A stretch of 64,000 nucleotides of DNA. It comes from Bacillota bacterium. GTDB taxonomy: Bacteria > Bacillota > UBA4882 > UBA8346. This document shows positions 16,905 through 25,646 of this stretch, in pieces (within the stretch, counting starts at the first letter, position 1; each line of letters begins with the position of its first letter). The position numbers and the translations under genes were made by a program. The stretch is taken from assembly GCA_029974635.1 (NCBI GenBank), contig JARKQY010000043.1:62001-126000 (forward strand), in the 5' to 3' direction. The notes under the pieces were generated by a model. The model had not been told where the DNA came from, made no database searches, and saw nothing but the letters and a program-made list of their open reading frames with translations.

Positions 16905-16938
16905 AAAAACCCTGTGTTCTATCACAGGGTTTTTAATT
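16905..16938 (+). terminator. Intrinsic terminator after the LysM gene
   Basis: AAAAACCCTGTG and CACAGGGTTTTT form a 12-bp perfect stem with a 6-nt loop, followed by AATTTT. It lies about 115 bp after the LysM stop on the plus strand. Confidence 0.8.
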
Positions 16939-17161
16939 TTGGGAGAACTTTTTGCGGCGATTTTCAAGAAAGAAGGAGTGAACACCCGCTGGAAAGACGG
17001 CGCTGACCTAAGTGACAGCGCATATGCCAATATTAACCAGGATCAACACGGGAAGAAAAATTTTAAGTTTCAGTAAAATTAATTAATCAACATCCGTTCG
17101 GATAAGTAGGTGGAATGTTTTCTATAATTAACATACTATTTTTTAACAAAAATGGTTTTAT

Positions 17162-17184
17162 GGTTGATTCTTTGGTGATATAAT
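17162..17184 (+). promoter_or_regulatory. Possible sigma-A promoter of the histidine kinase pair
   Basis: A TATAAT at 17179-17184 stands 36 bp before the first kinase start. Upstream at about 17 bp there is only a weak -35 (TTTTAT-like), so regulation by an activator is possible. Confidence 0.35.
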
Positions 17185-17219
17185 TAAAATAACGATATAA
17201 ACATTAAGCGGGTGCCGTT

Positions 17220-18590
17220 TTGTTACTCATAGCCCTAATGGTCTTTTTTTTATTCTTCGCAATCATCCTATATGGCTATAACTCCACCGAAAGTGCCAAA
17301 TGGAGCAGTTCTCTTTTGGTTTTAGGGTTTTTATATACATTGGCATATTATTTAAGAGTCAATCAATTATTGCCAATTTTCTCTATTTCAATTATAATGG
17401 CATTTTATTCATACATATTTCCATATTGTTTTCTCATGTTATGTTTTTCCGTATATGATTTCGCACCTAAAATACGTCGAAAATATTATATATATTTATC
17501 ATCATTGGTTCCTATCCTAGCCCTCTTTTTAATTGATCCAATCGGGCAGACATATGCTAATTACTTACTTTATAAAAAGACCAATTATTCCATATTTATA
17601 TTTATTTTCTCAGTGGCAGCCGCATACATTTTGTTCGGCATTATTCTACTATTAGGTAATATTATCAAGGGAAAAAATATTACCAAAAAAAAAGACAACC
17701 TAAAACTGGCAATCATTTGGATTCCAACTGCTTCTTGTGTTTTAATATCAGGCTATTTTTTCCCGTTAATATCCCCAGTTGTAATATGTGATATTCAATT
17801 GTATATATCAATATTTTTATTAACCGCACTTCTAATATTATTAAGTATCTATGGTTTTTATGGAACAAAATTCAAAATTGAGAAATATTATTATGAAAAT
17901 ACCCAAAAAACTGTTAACCTCAGTACTTCCATCATCAACCACACTATCAAAAATGAACTCCAAAAACTGGCCGCCTGTTCTGAAGTAATCCGTACAAATA
18001 AGGACCCCAACAATCTGGATGATACCGCGCAGATCATTTCAAACTCAGCCCGGCACTTATCCGCCATGATTAACCGGATTCAAACCCAATTAACGGAGAT
18101 TGCGTTGATTAAAAGAAATATTGAGCTTAATACTGTAATTAACGGGAGTTTGGAGATGCTCCAACCCTTTCTCCGCAATAAAAATATCAAAGTAATCAAG
18201 AATTTCAACTCTGAAACCCATATTAACGGCGATGAAACTCACCTGAAAGAAGTTTTCATCAATATTTTCAACAATGCCATGGAAGCCATGAATGACGGCG
18301 ACCAGTTAATCATTGACGGTTTGAAGAAGAAAAAAGAAATTATAATTTCCATAACCGATACCGGGAAAGGAATTTCCAGCGCTGACTTACCCCACGTATT
18401 TGACTTATTCTTTACCACCAAAAGAAAGGGAAACTATGGGCTGGGGCTTTGTTACTGTTATAATGTAATCAAAAAACACGGCGGGAATATTAAGATACAA
18501 AGTAAAGAAAATTCAGGAACAACTGTCACGATTAATTTACCTTTGATAAATACATATAATATAAAATATCTCCGCAAAAGAGGTAATTAA
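17220..18590 (+). CDS. Seven-TM sensor histidine kinase (first of two tandem paralogues)
   Basis: 456 residues from a TTG start with GGGTG upstream. About seven hydrophobic helices fill residues 1-215. A dimerisation/phosphoacceptor region has His241 in INHTIKNEL. The HATPase domain shows the N-box (FNNAMEAM), G1 box (DTGKGIS), F-box (FDLFFTT) and G2 box (GLGLCYCYNVIKKHGG). It is thus a membrane-bound kinase of the HisKA_7TM type that could sense a hydrophobic or membrane signal. The second kinase starts one base after its stop. No response regulator is in the window. Confidence 0.85.
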   Translation: MLLIALMVFFLFFAIILYGYNSTESAKWSSSLLVLGFLYTLAYYLRVNQLLPIFSISIIMAFYSYIFPYCFLMLCFSVYDFAPKIRRKYYIYLSSLVPILALFLIDPIGQTYANYLLYKKTNYSIFIFIFSVAAAYILFGIILLLGNIIKGKNITKKKDNLKLAIIWIPTASCVLISGYFFPLISPVVICDIQLYISIFLLTALLILLSIYGFYGTKFKIEKYYYENTQKTVNLSTSIINHTIKNELQKLAACSEVIRTNKDPNNLDDTAQIISNSARHLSAMINRIQTQLTEIALIKRNIELNTVINGSLEMLQPFLRNKNIKVIKNFNSETHINGDETHLKEVFINIFNNAMEAMNDGDQLIIDGLKKKKEIIISITDTGKGISSADLPHVFDLFFTTKRKGNYGLGLCYCYNVIKKHGGNIKIQSKENSGTTVTINLPLINTYNIKYLRKRGN

Positions 18591-18591
18591 A

Positions 18592-19932
18592 TTGATACTT
18601 TCTTCTTCAATATCCGCTGTTATATTTTTTCTATTTGCAATTTTACTATATTTTAGTGATCGGACGGAAAGATCAAAGTGGTTAAGCGCTTTGTTTTTTA
18701 TTGGATTTTTATTCGCTTTTACATTATTATCACAAAGAATAAACTTGCTGCCGTTTTACTTTGTACAATTGATCGCATTTGTTCATGCGTTCTTTTTTCC
18801 TTATTGTTTATTGATGTTAAGTATCGTATCTTTGAATAACAACACTATTAATAAATACAAAAAATATCTACATGTAATTTCTTTGATAATTATTATCATA
18901 TTTTTTATTATTGACCCCGGCTTTGGGAAATTTGGCGAATATGTGCTACGGAATAAACCTGACATACCCTTTTTTACCGCATTATTTATATGGGTAAGTA
19001 TTTATACTATTTTTGCCAACATATTACTTATTCTAAGTATTTTTAATGAACAAGATTTTGTTATTAAAAAAGATAATATTATCACCGCAATCCTGGCTAT
19101 CCCCGGTTCGCTGATCATATTAATATTCAGTTACCTTCAACCAATCATATCTACAAATGTTAAAAGCTGTGATACAGCCGTCTCTGCTTTGATATTTATT
19201 ATCTCATTAGCTTTTTTCTTCTTTTTCACCTGGGGTTTCTATGGAATTAAAATTAGAATAGAAAACCATTATCAAGCAAATACTCAAAAAACTTTAAATC
19301 TCAGTACTTCCATCATCAATCACACTATAAAAAATGAACTCCAAAAGCTAGCCGCCTGTTCCGAAATGATCCGAATCAATAAGGACCCTAAAAATCTCAA
19401 TGATATCGCGCAGATCATTTCAAACTCAACCCGGCATTTATCCGCCGTGATTAACCGGATTCAGGCCCAATTAACGGATATCGCGCTGATTAAAAGAAAT
19501 ATTGAGTTGGATGCCGTAATTAATGAGAGTTTAGAGATGCTCCAACCATCCCTCGTCAATAAAAATATCACAATAACCAAAAATTTCGGCTGTGAAACCC
19601 ATATTAACGGTGATGAAACCCACCTGAAAGAAGTTTTCATCAATATTTTCAACAATGCCATGGAAGCCATGAATGACGGCGGCCGGCTAACCATCGACGG
19701 TGTGAAAAAGAAAAAGGAAATTATAATTTCCATAACCGATACCGGCAAAGGAATTTCCAGTGCTGATTTAGTCCACGTATTTGATTTGTTCTTTACTACT
19801 AAAGGGACGGGACACTACGGCCTGGGTCTTTGCTATTGTTATAATGTAATCAAAAAACACGATGGGAATATCACAATACAAAGTGAGGAGAATGTGGGGA
19901 CAACGTTGATTATTTCGTTGCCGCTTAAGTAG
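18592..19932 (+). CDS. Seven-TM sensor histidine kinase (second paralogue)
   Basis: 446 residues from a TTG with AGAGGT at about 8 nt. The layout is that of the preceding gene: about seven TM helices (1-220), phosphoacceptor His244 in INHTIKNEL, and a complete HATPase domain. The C-terminal 210 residues are nearly identical to those of the first kinase, down to long runs of DNA. The membrane halves share only the general plan. This fits tandem duplication followed by divergence of the sensor, or gene conversion of the catalytic half. Partner regulator unknown. Confidence 0.85.
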   Translation: MILSSSISAVIFFLFAILLYFSDRTERSKWLSALFFIGFLFAFTLLSQRINLLPFYFVQLIAFVHAFFFPYCLLMLSIVSLNNNTINKYKKYLHVISLIIIIIFFIIDPGFGKFGEYVLRNKPDIPFFTALFIWVSIYTIFANILLILSIFNEQDFVIKKDNIITAILAIPGSLIILIFSYLQPIISTNVKSCDTAVSALIFIISLAFFFFFTWGFYGIKIRIENHYQANTQKTLNLSTSIINHTIKNELQKLAACSEMIRINKDPKNLNDIAQIISNSTRHLSAVINRIQAQLTDIALIKRNIELDAVINESLEMLQPSLVNKNITITKNFGCETHINGDETHLKEVFINIFNNAMEAMNDGGRLTIDGVKKKKEIIISITDTGKGISSADLVHVFDLFFTTKGTGHYGLGLCYCYNVIKKHDGNITIQSEENVGTTLIISLPLK

Positions 19933-19939
19933 GAATGAC

Positions 19940-19978
19940 TATTTGGAATATCCAAATAAAAAACGATAAATTTATCGT
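19940..19978. promoter_or_regulatory. Two adjacent palindromes upstream of the DUF5107 gene
   Basis: TATTTGGA-ATA-TCCAAATA (19940-19958) is followed 4 bp later by the perfect 16-bp palindrome ACGATAAATTTATCGT (19963-19978). They sit between the second kinase stop and the DUF5107 start at 20061. Either can form a hairpin (weak terminator) or be an operator for a dimeric regulator. No strong T-run follows. Confidence 0.4.
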
Positions 19979-20060
19979 GTATATCAATAGGAGATTTAAG
20001 TTTCGTATGGAAGATGTTATAACGTATCAATATTAAACTAAGCAGTAAGGAGTCATATAC

Positions 20061-23000
20061 ATGAGCGATTACCAGAAACCATCCCCGGATGCCAAAGCCG
20101 TTAAAGCTTGGAGAGAAGCTACTGTAATTCCTACTTATCCCCCCATGGAGCCGGATCGCAATCCGATTTTCTTTGAAAAGCGGGGTTATCAGGGGAGCAG
20201 CGGCAAGATTTACCCCAATGCATTTACCGACCGGCTTTCCGATGAACGGGTCGATATGATTTATAATGCCGCCTATTTGGAGAATCAATATATCAAATTA
20301 ATGGTCCTGCCGGAATTGGGCGGCCGGATTCAATACGGCACCGACAAGATCAATGATTATAACTTCATTTACCGCAACCGGGTCATCAAACCGGCGTTAA
20401 TTGGATTATACGGCCCTTGGGTTTCAGGAGGCATCGAATTTAACTGGCCGCAGCATCACCGGCCCACCACCTTTGAAGCAGTAGATCATTTGATTACCGA
20501 TAATGAGGACGGCAGCAAGACCATCTGGCTGAGTGAGATTGAACCCCTGACGCGCCTGAAGAGCCTGGTGGGGGTCTCGCTGCATCCCGATAAAGCTTTC
20601 ATTGAAGTCAAGGTGCAATTGTACAACCCCACTCCCCTGCCGCAAACCTTTTTGTGGTGGGCGAACCTGGCGGTTCACGTCAATGAGCATTATCAGGTGG
20701 TCTTTCCTCAGGATATCGACTATGTGGCAGATCACGCCAAACGGGCCATTACCAGTTTCCCAACCGCCACCGGGGTTTATGGGAACATTGACTACTCCAA
20801 AGGAGTGGATATCTCCTGGTATAAAAATATTCCCATGCCCACTTCATATATGGTAATGAAGTCCGACTACGACTTTCTAAGCGGTTACGATTTCAGCAGG
20901 GATGCCGGGATCATCCATATTGCCAATCATCACATCTCTCCCGGCAAAAAACTGTTTACCTGGGGAACCTATAATTTTGGCCAGGCCTGGGACCGGAACC
21001 TGACAGACGAAGACGGACCTTATGTAGAGCTAATGACCGGTGTCTTTTCCGATAACCAGCCGGACTTTGCCTGGTTAATGCCGTATGAGACCAAGACCTT
21101 CACTCAATATTGGTATCCCGTCCGGAAAACCGGTGCCGTCAAAAATGCCACTATCAATGCCGCTGTAAATCTTGAGATAACCGGCAACATGGCTGATATC
21201 AAGTTCTATGTAACCAGTCAGCACTCTGAAGCCAGGATGTTACTAAAGGCAGGCGCCGACATACTCTGGGAACAAAAGGCGGATCTTGCACCGGAAACCC
21301 CCTTTGCCGCCCAAATCAAGATTCCTAACGGTACTCAGCCGGAGAATATGCAGGTTGCTTTATATTCAGCCGCAGGGAAAGAGCTAGTGTCCTATCAGCC
21401 GCTAAAAAAAGACCCGAAACCGGCCCCAGAAGCCGCTAAGCCAGCCCCGCCGCCGGGGGATCTCAAATCCAACGAGGAACTATATCTAACTGGTTTGCAT
21501 TTGGAGCAATACCGCCATCCAACTTATGACCCAATCCCTTATTACGAGGAAGCCATAGGCCGGGATCCTTTGGATTCCCGTTGCAATTGTGCTTTAGGCG
21601 TAATTTATTTACGCCGGGGCGCCTTTTCCAAAGCTGAAGGATATTTTCGGCAAGCCATCGCTTCTTTAACCCGAAAAAATCCCAATCCTTACGATGGTGA
21701 AGCATTTTATCAACTGGGCCTGGCCTTGAAATACCAAGGGAGATTTCAGGCAGCATATGCTGCCTGTTATAAATCCGTTTGGAATTACGCCTGGCAAGCG
21801 GCTGGTTATTATGCCCTAGCCGAACTGGATTGTATAAACCGTAATTTCACTCAGGCCCTAGACCATATCGACCGTTCATTGGTTTGTAATTCAATAAATA
21901 CCAAGGGTCGTAACTTAAAGGTGGCAATATTGCGAAAATTGGGCCGCCATGCCCAGGCAATAAAATTGGCATTTGAAGGTGTTTCCGTTGATATCCTCGA
22001 TTTCTGGTCCCGGTATGAGCTTTGCCTGACTCTCCGGGAAGCGGGAAAGACTAAGGCGGCTCTGAACCAGTTGAAATATTTAAAGAGCCTCATGCGGGAA
22101 CAAGCCCAATCTTATCTGGAGATTGCGGTATATTACGGGAATGCCGGGCTCTGGGAGGACGCCGTTTCCATATTGGAGGAATATCCGCAACTATCCAAAA
22201 AAGATCCGATGATCTACTACTATCTCGGCTTTTATGAAACCCAAAAGGGCAATGCGAAAACGGCCGGTGAATATTACGGCCTTGCGGCCCAAACACCCAG
22301 TGATTATTGTTTCCCAAGCCGGCTGGAATCCATTACGGTCTTAAAAGACGCTATCCAAAAGAATCCGGATGATGCCAAAGCCTATTATTACCTGGGAAAT
22401 CTACTGTACGATAAAAAACAATACCATGAAGCAGTTGAATTCTGGGAGAACTCCCGTAGACTGGACGGTACTTTCGCCATTGTTCATCGTAATCTGGGTA
22501 TCGCCTATTTCAATATCCAAAGGGATGAACCAAAAGCGATTCAATCCATGAAAAAAGCCCTGGAAATCAATCCGGATGATCCCCGAATTTTAATGGAACT
22601 GGATCAGTTGTATAAACTAACCGGCGCTTTATCCGCTAAAGAGCGCCTGAGTTTACTCAAAAAGCATGCTCATCTGGTTGCCCGGCGGGATGACCTTTAT
22701 ATGGAACGGATTACGCTTCACAATTGCCTTGGGGAATATGAAGCCGCTCTATCCATGTTGAGTGACCGTAAATTTCATCCCTGGGAAGGCGGTGAAGGCA
22801 GGGTTTCGGAGCAATTCATTCAAGCCAGGCTTGGAGAAGGCAGGAATTATCTACACTCTGGCCAACCAGAAAAAGCATTGGCCTCGTTTGAAGCGGCTTT
22901 GTGCTTACCGGAAAACTTAAGTGAAGGTAAACGTTTCAACGCCCCCGAAGCCAATATTCAATATCATATCGGCCTGGCGTTTCAGGCCTTGCAGGATCCA

Positions 23001-23369
23001 AATCAAGCCAGGCTCCACTTTGAAAAATCGGCCACCCAAACTATCGACTGGTCGGAACAAACCTATTATCAAGGTTTGGCTCTGCAGCAACTGGGAAAAA
23101 CCAAGGAGGCTGAGGCTAAATTCCGGGGTTTAATAGAATTTGCCGATAATCAACAGCGAGTGGAAGTAAAGCCTGATTATTTCGGGTTTCTGCAGTTCGT
23201 TTCGCTAATTTTCGAGGATGATCTTAACAAACGGAGTAAAATTCATTGCAGTTACTTGAGAGCTTTGGGATACCTGGGATTAGGGCGGGACGGTGAAGCC
23301 AAAAAAGAGTTTCAAACAGTTCTAACAATGGATGCAAGCCATTTGGGAGCGAGTTTGCACCTTTATTAA
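20061..23369 (+). CDS. DUF5107 and tetratricopeptide-repeat protein
   Basis: 1102 residues, ATG with AAGGAG 8 nt upstream, no signal peptide. The N-terminal DUF5107 region (about 1-360: VLPELGGRIQYGTDK, GPWVSGGIEFNWPQHHRPTT, QTFLWWANLAVHVNEHYQVVFPQ) is beta-rich and resembles galactose-mutarotase/beta-galactosidase small-chain folds that handle sugars. A linker with a beta-sandwich follows (about 370-470). About 18 TPR-like helical pairs fill 480-1102 (such as ALGVIYLRRGAFSKAEGYFR and YYYLGNLLYDKKQYHEAVEFW). The family is often found in glycan-degrading bacteria. A carbohydrate-related role is inferred; enzymatic activity is not shown. Confidence 0.8.
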   Translation: MSDYQKPSPDAKAVKAWREATVIPTYPPMEPDRNPIFFEKRGYQGSSGKIYPNAFTDRLSDERVDMIYNAAYLENQYIKLMVLPELGGRIQYGTDKINDYNFIYRNRVIKPALIGLYGPWVSGGIEFNWPQHHRPTTFEAVDHLITDNEDGSKTIWLSEIEPLTRLKSLVGVSLHPDKAFIEVKVQLYNPTPLPQTFLWWANLAVHVNEHYQVVFPQDIDYVADHAKRAITSFPTATGVYGNIDYSKGVDISWYKNIPMPTSYMVMKSDYDFLSGYDFSRDAGIIHIANHHISPGKKLFTWGTYNFGQAWDRNLTDEDGPYVELMTGVFSDNQPDFAWLMPYETKTFTQYWYPVRKTGAVKNATINAAVNLEITGNMADIKFYVTSQHSEARMLLKAGADILWEQKADLAPETPFAAQIKIPNGTQPENMQVALYSAAGKELVSYQPLKKDPKPAPEAAKPAPPPGDLKSNEELYLTGLHLEQYRHPTYDPIPYYEEAIGRDPLDSRCNCALGVIYLRRGAFSKAEGYFRQAIASLTRKNPNPYDGEAFYQLGLALKYQGRFQAAYAACYKSVWNYAWQAAGYYALAELDCINRNFTQALDHIDRSLVCNSINTKGRNLKVAILRKLGRHAQAIKLAFEGVSVDILDFWSRYELCLTLREAGKTKAALNQLKYLKSLMREQAQSYLEIAVYYGNAGLWEDAVSILEEYPQLSKKDPMIYYYLGFYETQKGNAKTAGEYYGLAAQTPSDYCFPSRLESITVLKDAIQKNPDDAKAYYYLGNLLYDKKQYHEAVEFWENSRRLDGTFAIVHRNLGIAYFNIQRDEPKAIQSMKKALEINPDDPRILMELDQLYKLTGALSAKERLSLLKKHAHLVARRDDLYMERITLHNCLGEYEAALSMLSDRKFHPWEGGEGRVSEQFIQARLGEGRNYLHSGQPEKALASFEAALCLPENLSEGKRFNAPEANIQYHIGLAFQALQDPNQARLHFEKSATQTIDWSEQTYYQGLALQQLGKTKEAEAKFRGLIEFADNQQRVEVKPDYFGFLQFVSLIFEDDLNKRSKIHCSYLRALGYLGLGRDGEAKKEFQTVLTMDASHLGASLHLY

Positions 23370-23478
23370 AGCTTCGCTTTAATTTATGAATTATCCTTCG
23401 GTAATTCCTTACCAAAGCTTTGCTTAATTTATGAATTATCCTTCGGCAATTCCTTACCAAAGCTTCGCTTTAATTTTA
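23368..23478. repeat. Local tandem repeat, 45-46 bp unit, 2.4 copies
   Basis: Units start at 23368, 23414 and 23459 (partial). Each runs from AAAGCTTCGCTT through ATGAATTATCCTTCGG to AATTCCTTACC. The array begins at the very stop codon of the DUF5107 gene, so the end of that gene lies in the first unit. Too few copies and no spacers for CRISPR. Confidence 0.75.
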
Positions 23479-23513
23479 ATTCTATCATAAATAACTGTTA
23501 ATAGTTTTTATCT

Positions 23514-23560
23514 CCGCCGCGTTCGTGTTCCTGGGGACACGAACACGGCGGGGCATTTTT
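23514..23560 (+). terminator. Strong intrinsic terminator
   Basis: CCGCCG and GTTCGTGT pair with ACACGAAC and CGGCGG around an 8-nt loop with one mismatch. GGCA and a run of six T follow. It is oriented to stop transcription of the DUF5107 gene 145 bp upstream. Confidence 0.75.
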
Positions 23561-23937
23561 TATAAAGCCGGCTGTACTGCCAAAAACATATACATAGTTT
23601 TGGCCTGGAGAATTTACCGAATAGCCCCGTTTACGGGAGTTTGTACGCTGCGCTAAAGCGCATATACACTTACCGCAGGATGCGCCTTCTTGAAGGTGCA
23701 CCCTGTCGGAGTAATCGTTTATTTCTAAATCACCGTCTCTCCCGTTTTGTTTTCCGTCAGGCGCTTTATTTCACCTATCAATTCCGCATATTCACCGCAT
23801 AAATATGCTTCAAAATGTTAAAAACGAAACAAAAACTCGCGAAAAAATAAAAAATTTGCCAAAATGGCAAACTCTTTCGTCAAGGTTATAATTCAACTGG
23901 ATTCGGTTTCAATTTTATTCTTTCAATGAGAAACAGT
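23561..23937. other. Intergenic region with short palindromes
   Basis: About 375 bp between the terminator and the PilZ gene stop. It contains short hairpin words (GCGCTAAAGCGC near 23652 and CCTTCTTGAAGG near 23687) like small palindromic repeats. It also has an AT-rich stretch near the PilZ end in which TTTGCCAAAATGGCAAA (23860-23876) is a hairpin that may end PilZ transcription. No gene is seen. Confidence 0.35.
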
Positions 23938-24582
23938 TTAAGGGTCACTTGTCTTTCTGCTGATGCTGCTGAAATATTGCGCTATTTTATTCTCAACATC
24001 CGTAGTCATTTCTTCGAATTTAATAGAAATTCTAGAATGCAGCTCCCGATCTTCTAACCTGATAATTTGACCGACAATATATTCCGGGGAAGTTGCAGGA
24101 AATTTAATCTGACAAACTATTTCCATTCCTAGCTTCAACATGGGATTTGATTTGACAATTCCTGACAAACCCCCAAACGAAAGGTTGGCCATTTTGCAAC
24201 CGGAGAACTCAACTCCATCTAAAAAATAGCTAAAAGGCAGATTCACTTCATATCTGGTAAAACTACGGCCCAATACAAATGCGGCCGGTCTTGCAACGGC
24301 CATAGCGGAAGAAGTTTGATGCAGTTTATTCAATTCAGTAAAAAAAACCAAATCCCGTGGTTCACTGTTACATTTGCAAATAATCGGAATCTTCATCTGA
24401 TGAACTCGAATATCGGTTAAATACTTAAAAGCGTTACTCGATAGTCCCAAACAAAGAGTTGTTTGATCCATCGAAAGAATTCGCGCTTCATGAATCAATT
24501 TTCTACCGCGATAATCGATATACTCAATATGAACGCCGGTCCCCGGAGACATTACGTCTTCGATGGTCGGAATACCTTTCAT
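23938..24582 (-). CDS. Second PilZ-domain c-di-GMP-binding protein
   Basis: 214 residues from the ATG at 24582, preferred over an upstream start because AAGGGGGG lies 8 nt before it. An N-terminal YcgR-like domain (about 10-95, GTGVHIEYIDYRGRKL) is followed by a PilZ domain (about 110-205) with R-x3-R in RSFTR and N-x-S-x2-G in NLSFGG. The layout matches the PilZ protein at 13 kb, but the sequences are only distantly alike. It is monocistronic and divergent from hisA across a large hairpin. Output pathway unknown. Confidence 0.85.
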   Translation of the reverse strand: MKGIPTIEDVMSPGTGVHIEYIDYRGRKLIHEARILSMDQTTLCLGLSSNAFKYLTDIRVHQMKIPIICKCNSEPRDLVFFTELNKLHQTSSAMAVARPAAFVLGRSFTRYEVNLPFSYFLDGVEFSGCKMANLSFGGLSGIVKSNPMLKLGMEIVCQIKFPATSPEYIVGQIIRLEDRELHSRISIKFEEMTTDVENKIAQYFSSISRKTSDP

Positions 24583-24701
24583 GATGTATCCCCCCTTTTC
24601 ATTAATTTCGGCCAAAAAGCAAGATCCATTTAGTTCATTCATAGTCACCGGCTCTATTTTGCAATAGCGGAGAAATAACCCCTTAGCGGCAGAAATATCA
24701 T

Positions 24702-24752
24702 TAATTATCCTCAACAAGTTTGCTTTTTTAGCAAACTTGTTGAGGATAATTA
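24702..24752. repeat. 22-bp perfect inverted repeat with T-rich loop
   Basis: TAATTATCCTCAACAAGTTTGC (24702-24723) and its exact complement (24731-24752) surround a 7-nt loop TTTTTTA. It sits between the divergent PilZ and hisA genes, just before the hisA promoter. No T-run follows on either strand, so it is not a standard terminator. Confidence 0.7.
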
Positions 24753-24759
24753 TACAGGC

Positions 24760-24788
24760 TTGCTATTGCCCGAAGTCTCGTATATTAT
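24760..24788 (+). promoter_or_regulatory. Sigma-A promoter of the hisA-like gene
   Basis: TTGCTA at 24760-24765 and TATTAT at 24783-24788 are separated by 17 bp and lie 40 bp before the start codon. The hairpin at 24702-24752 ends 7 bp upstream of the -35 box. Confidence 0.5.
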
Positions 24789-24827
24789 CTAATAAAAAGA
24801 AACTCTATTGATACGGGGGATGTTTCT

Positions 24828-25586
24828 ATGAAGTTTAGGCCGTGTATCGATTTACACCAGGGAAAAGTGAAACAAATCGTAGGCGGAACTTTAAATAGCC
24901 GTTCCGCTAATTTGGTGGAGAATTTCGTTTCCGACAAAAACGCCGCATACTATGCCAACCTGTTTAAACAGGATCGGCTGACCGGCGGCCATGTCATCAT
25001 GCTGGGTCCCGGAAATGAGGCCGAAGCTTTACAAGCACTGCAAGCATATCCAGAGGGCCTTCAGATCGGCGGAGGCATAAATACTACCAATGCCGCCTAT
25101 TACCTGGAAAACGGCGCCAGCCACGTTATTGTTACTTCTTATGTATTTAGGGACGGCAAGATTGACCTTCGGAACCTGGCGGAACTTGTTTCCGAAATCG
25201 GCAAGGACCGGCTGGTTTTGGATTTGAGTTGCCGGACGAAAAACGGCGCCTATTTTGTAGTCACAGATAAATGGCAAAAGTTTACCGATTTCGAACTCAA
25301 CCCGGCTAACCTTGAACAACTTGCGGCCTATTGCGCTGAGTTTTTGGTCCATGCCGCCGATGTAGAGGGACAATGCCAGGGTATACAAGAGAATCTAGTG
25401 GCCAATCTGGGTCAATGGGTTACCATACCAACAACTTACGCCGGTGGCGCCCGCTCATTGGCCGACTTGGATTTGGTGAATCATTTGGGACAAGGAAAGC
25501 TGGATTTGACCATCGGCAGCGCTCTGGATATTTTCGGAGGCCATTTGGCTTACCGGGAGGTCTTACAATGGAAGGCCGTTCTTTAG
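24828..25586 (+). CDS. hisA: Eukaryotic-type HisA: ProFAR isomerase
   Basis: 252 residues, ATG with GGGGGA upstream. It is a TIM barrel of the histidine pathway that isomerises ProFAR to PRFAR. Key parts: FRPCIDLHQGKVKQIVGGTL with the first catalytic Asp, LQIGGGINTTNA as phosphate-binding loop, VVDLSC-like VLDLSCRTK, HAADVEGQCQGI with the second catalytic Asp, YAGGARSLADL and TIGSALDIFGG. The IVGGTL/HAADVEG/GSALDIFGG words are those of the fungal/plant His6 form rather than common bacterial HisA. It stands alone, without other his genes. Function is confident; origin by transfer is inferred. Confidence 0.88.
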   Translation: MKFRPCIDLHQGKVKQIVGGTLNSRSANLVENFVSDKNAAYYANLFKQDRLTGGHVIMLGPGNEAEALQALQAYPEGLQIGGGINTTNAAYYLENGASHVIVTSYVFRDGKIDLRNLAELVSEIGKDRLVLDLSCRTKNGAYFVVTDKWQKFTDFELNPANLEQLAAYCAEFLVHAADVEGQCQGIQENLVANLGQWVTIPTTYAGGARSLADLDLVNHLGQGKLDLTIGSALDIFGGHLAYREVLQWKAVL

Positions 25587-25646
25587 TTTTATGATTCAGT
25601 TTTCTAGTTCTCTGGTTTTGTGGTTAATCAATACCCTATTTTCGTA

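Noticed and set aside
16818..17076. Overlapping ORFs of 70-77 aa on both strands after the LysM gene
   Set aside because: They span the intrinsic terminator at 16905 and lack a proper start.
20061..23369. DUF5107 protein as a second secreted glycosidase
   Set aside because: No signal peptide or membrane segment, and no catalytic residues could be assigned.
23368..23478. Repeat array considered as CRISPR
   Set aside because: Units abut without spacers and no cas genes are in the window.
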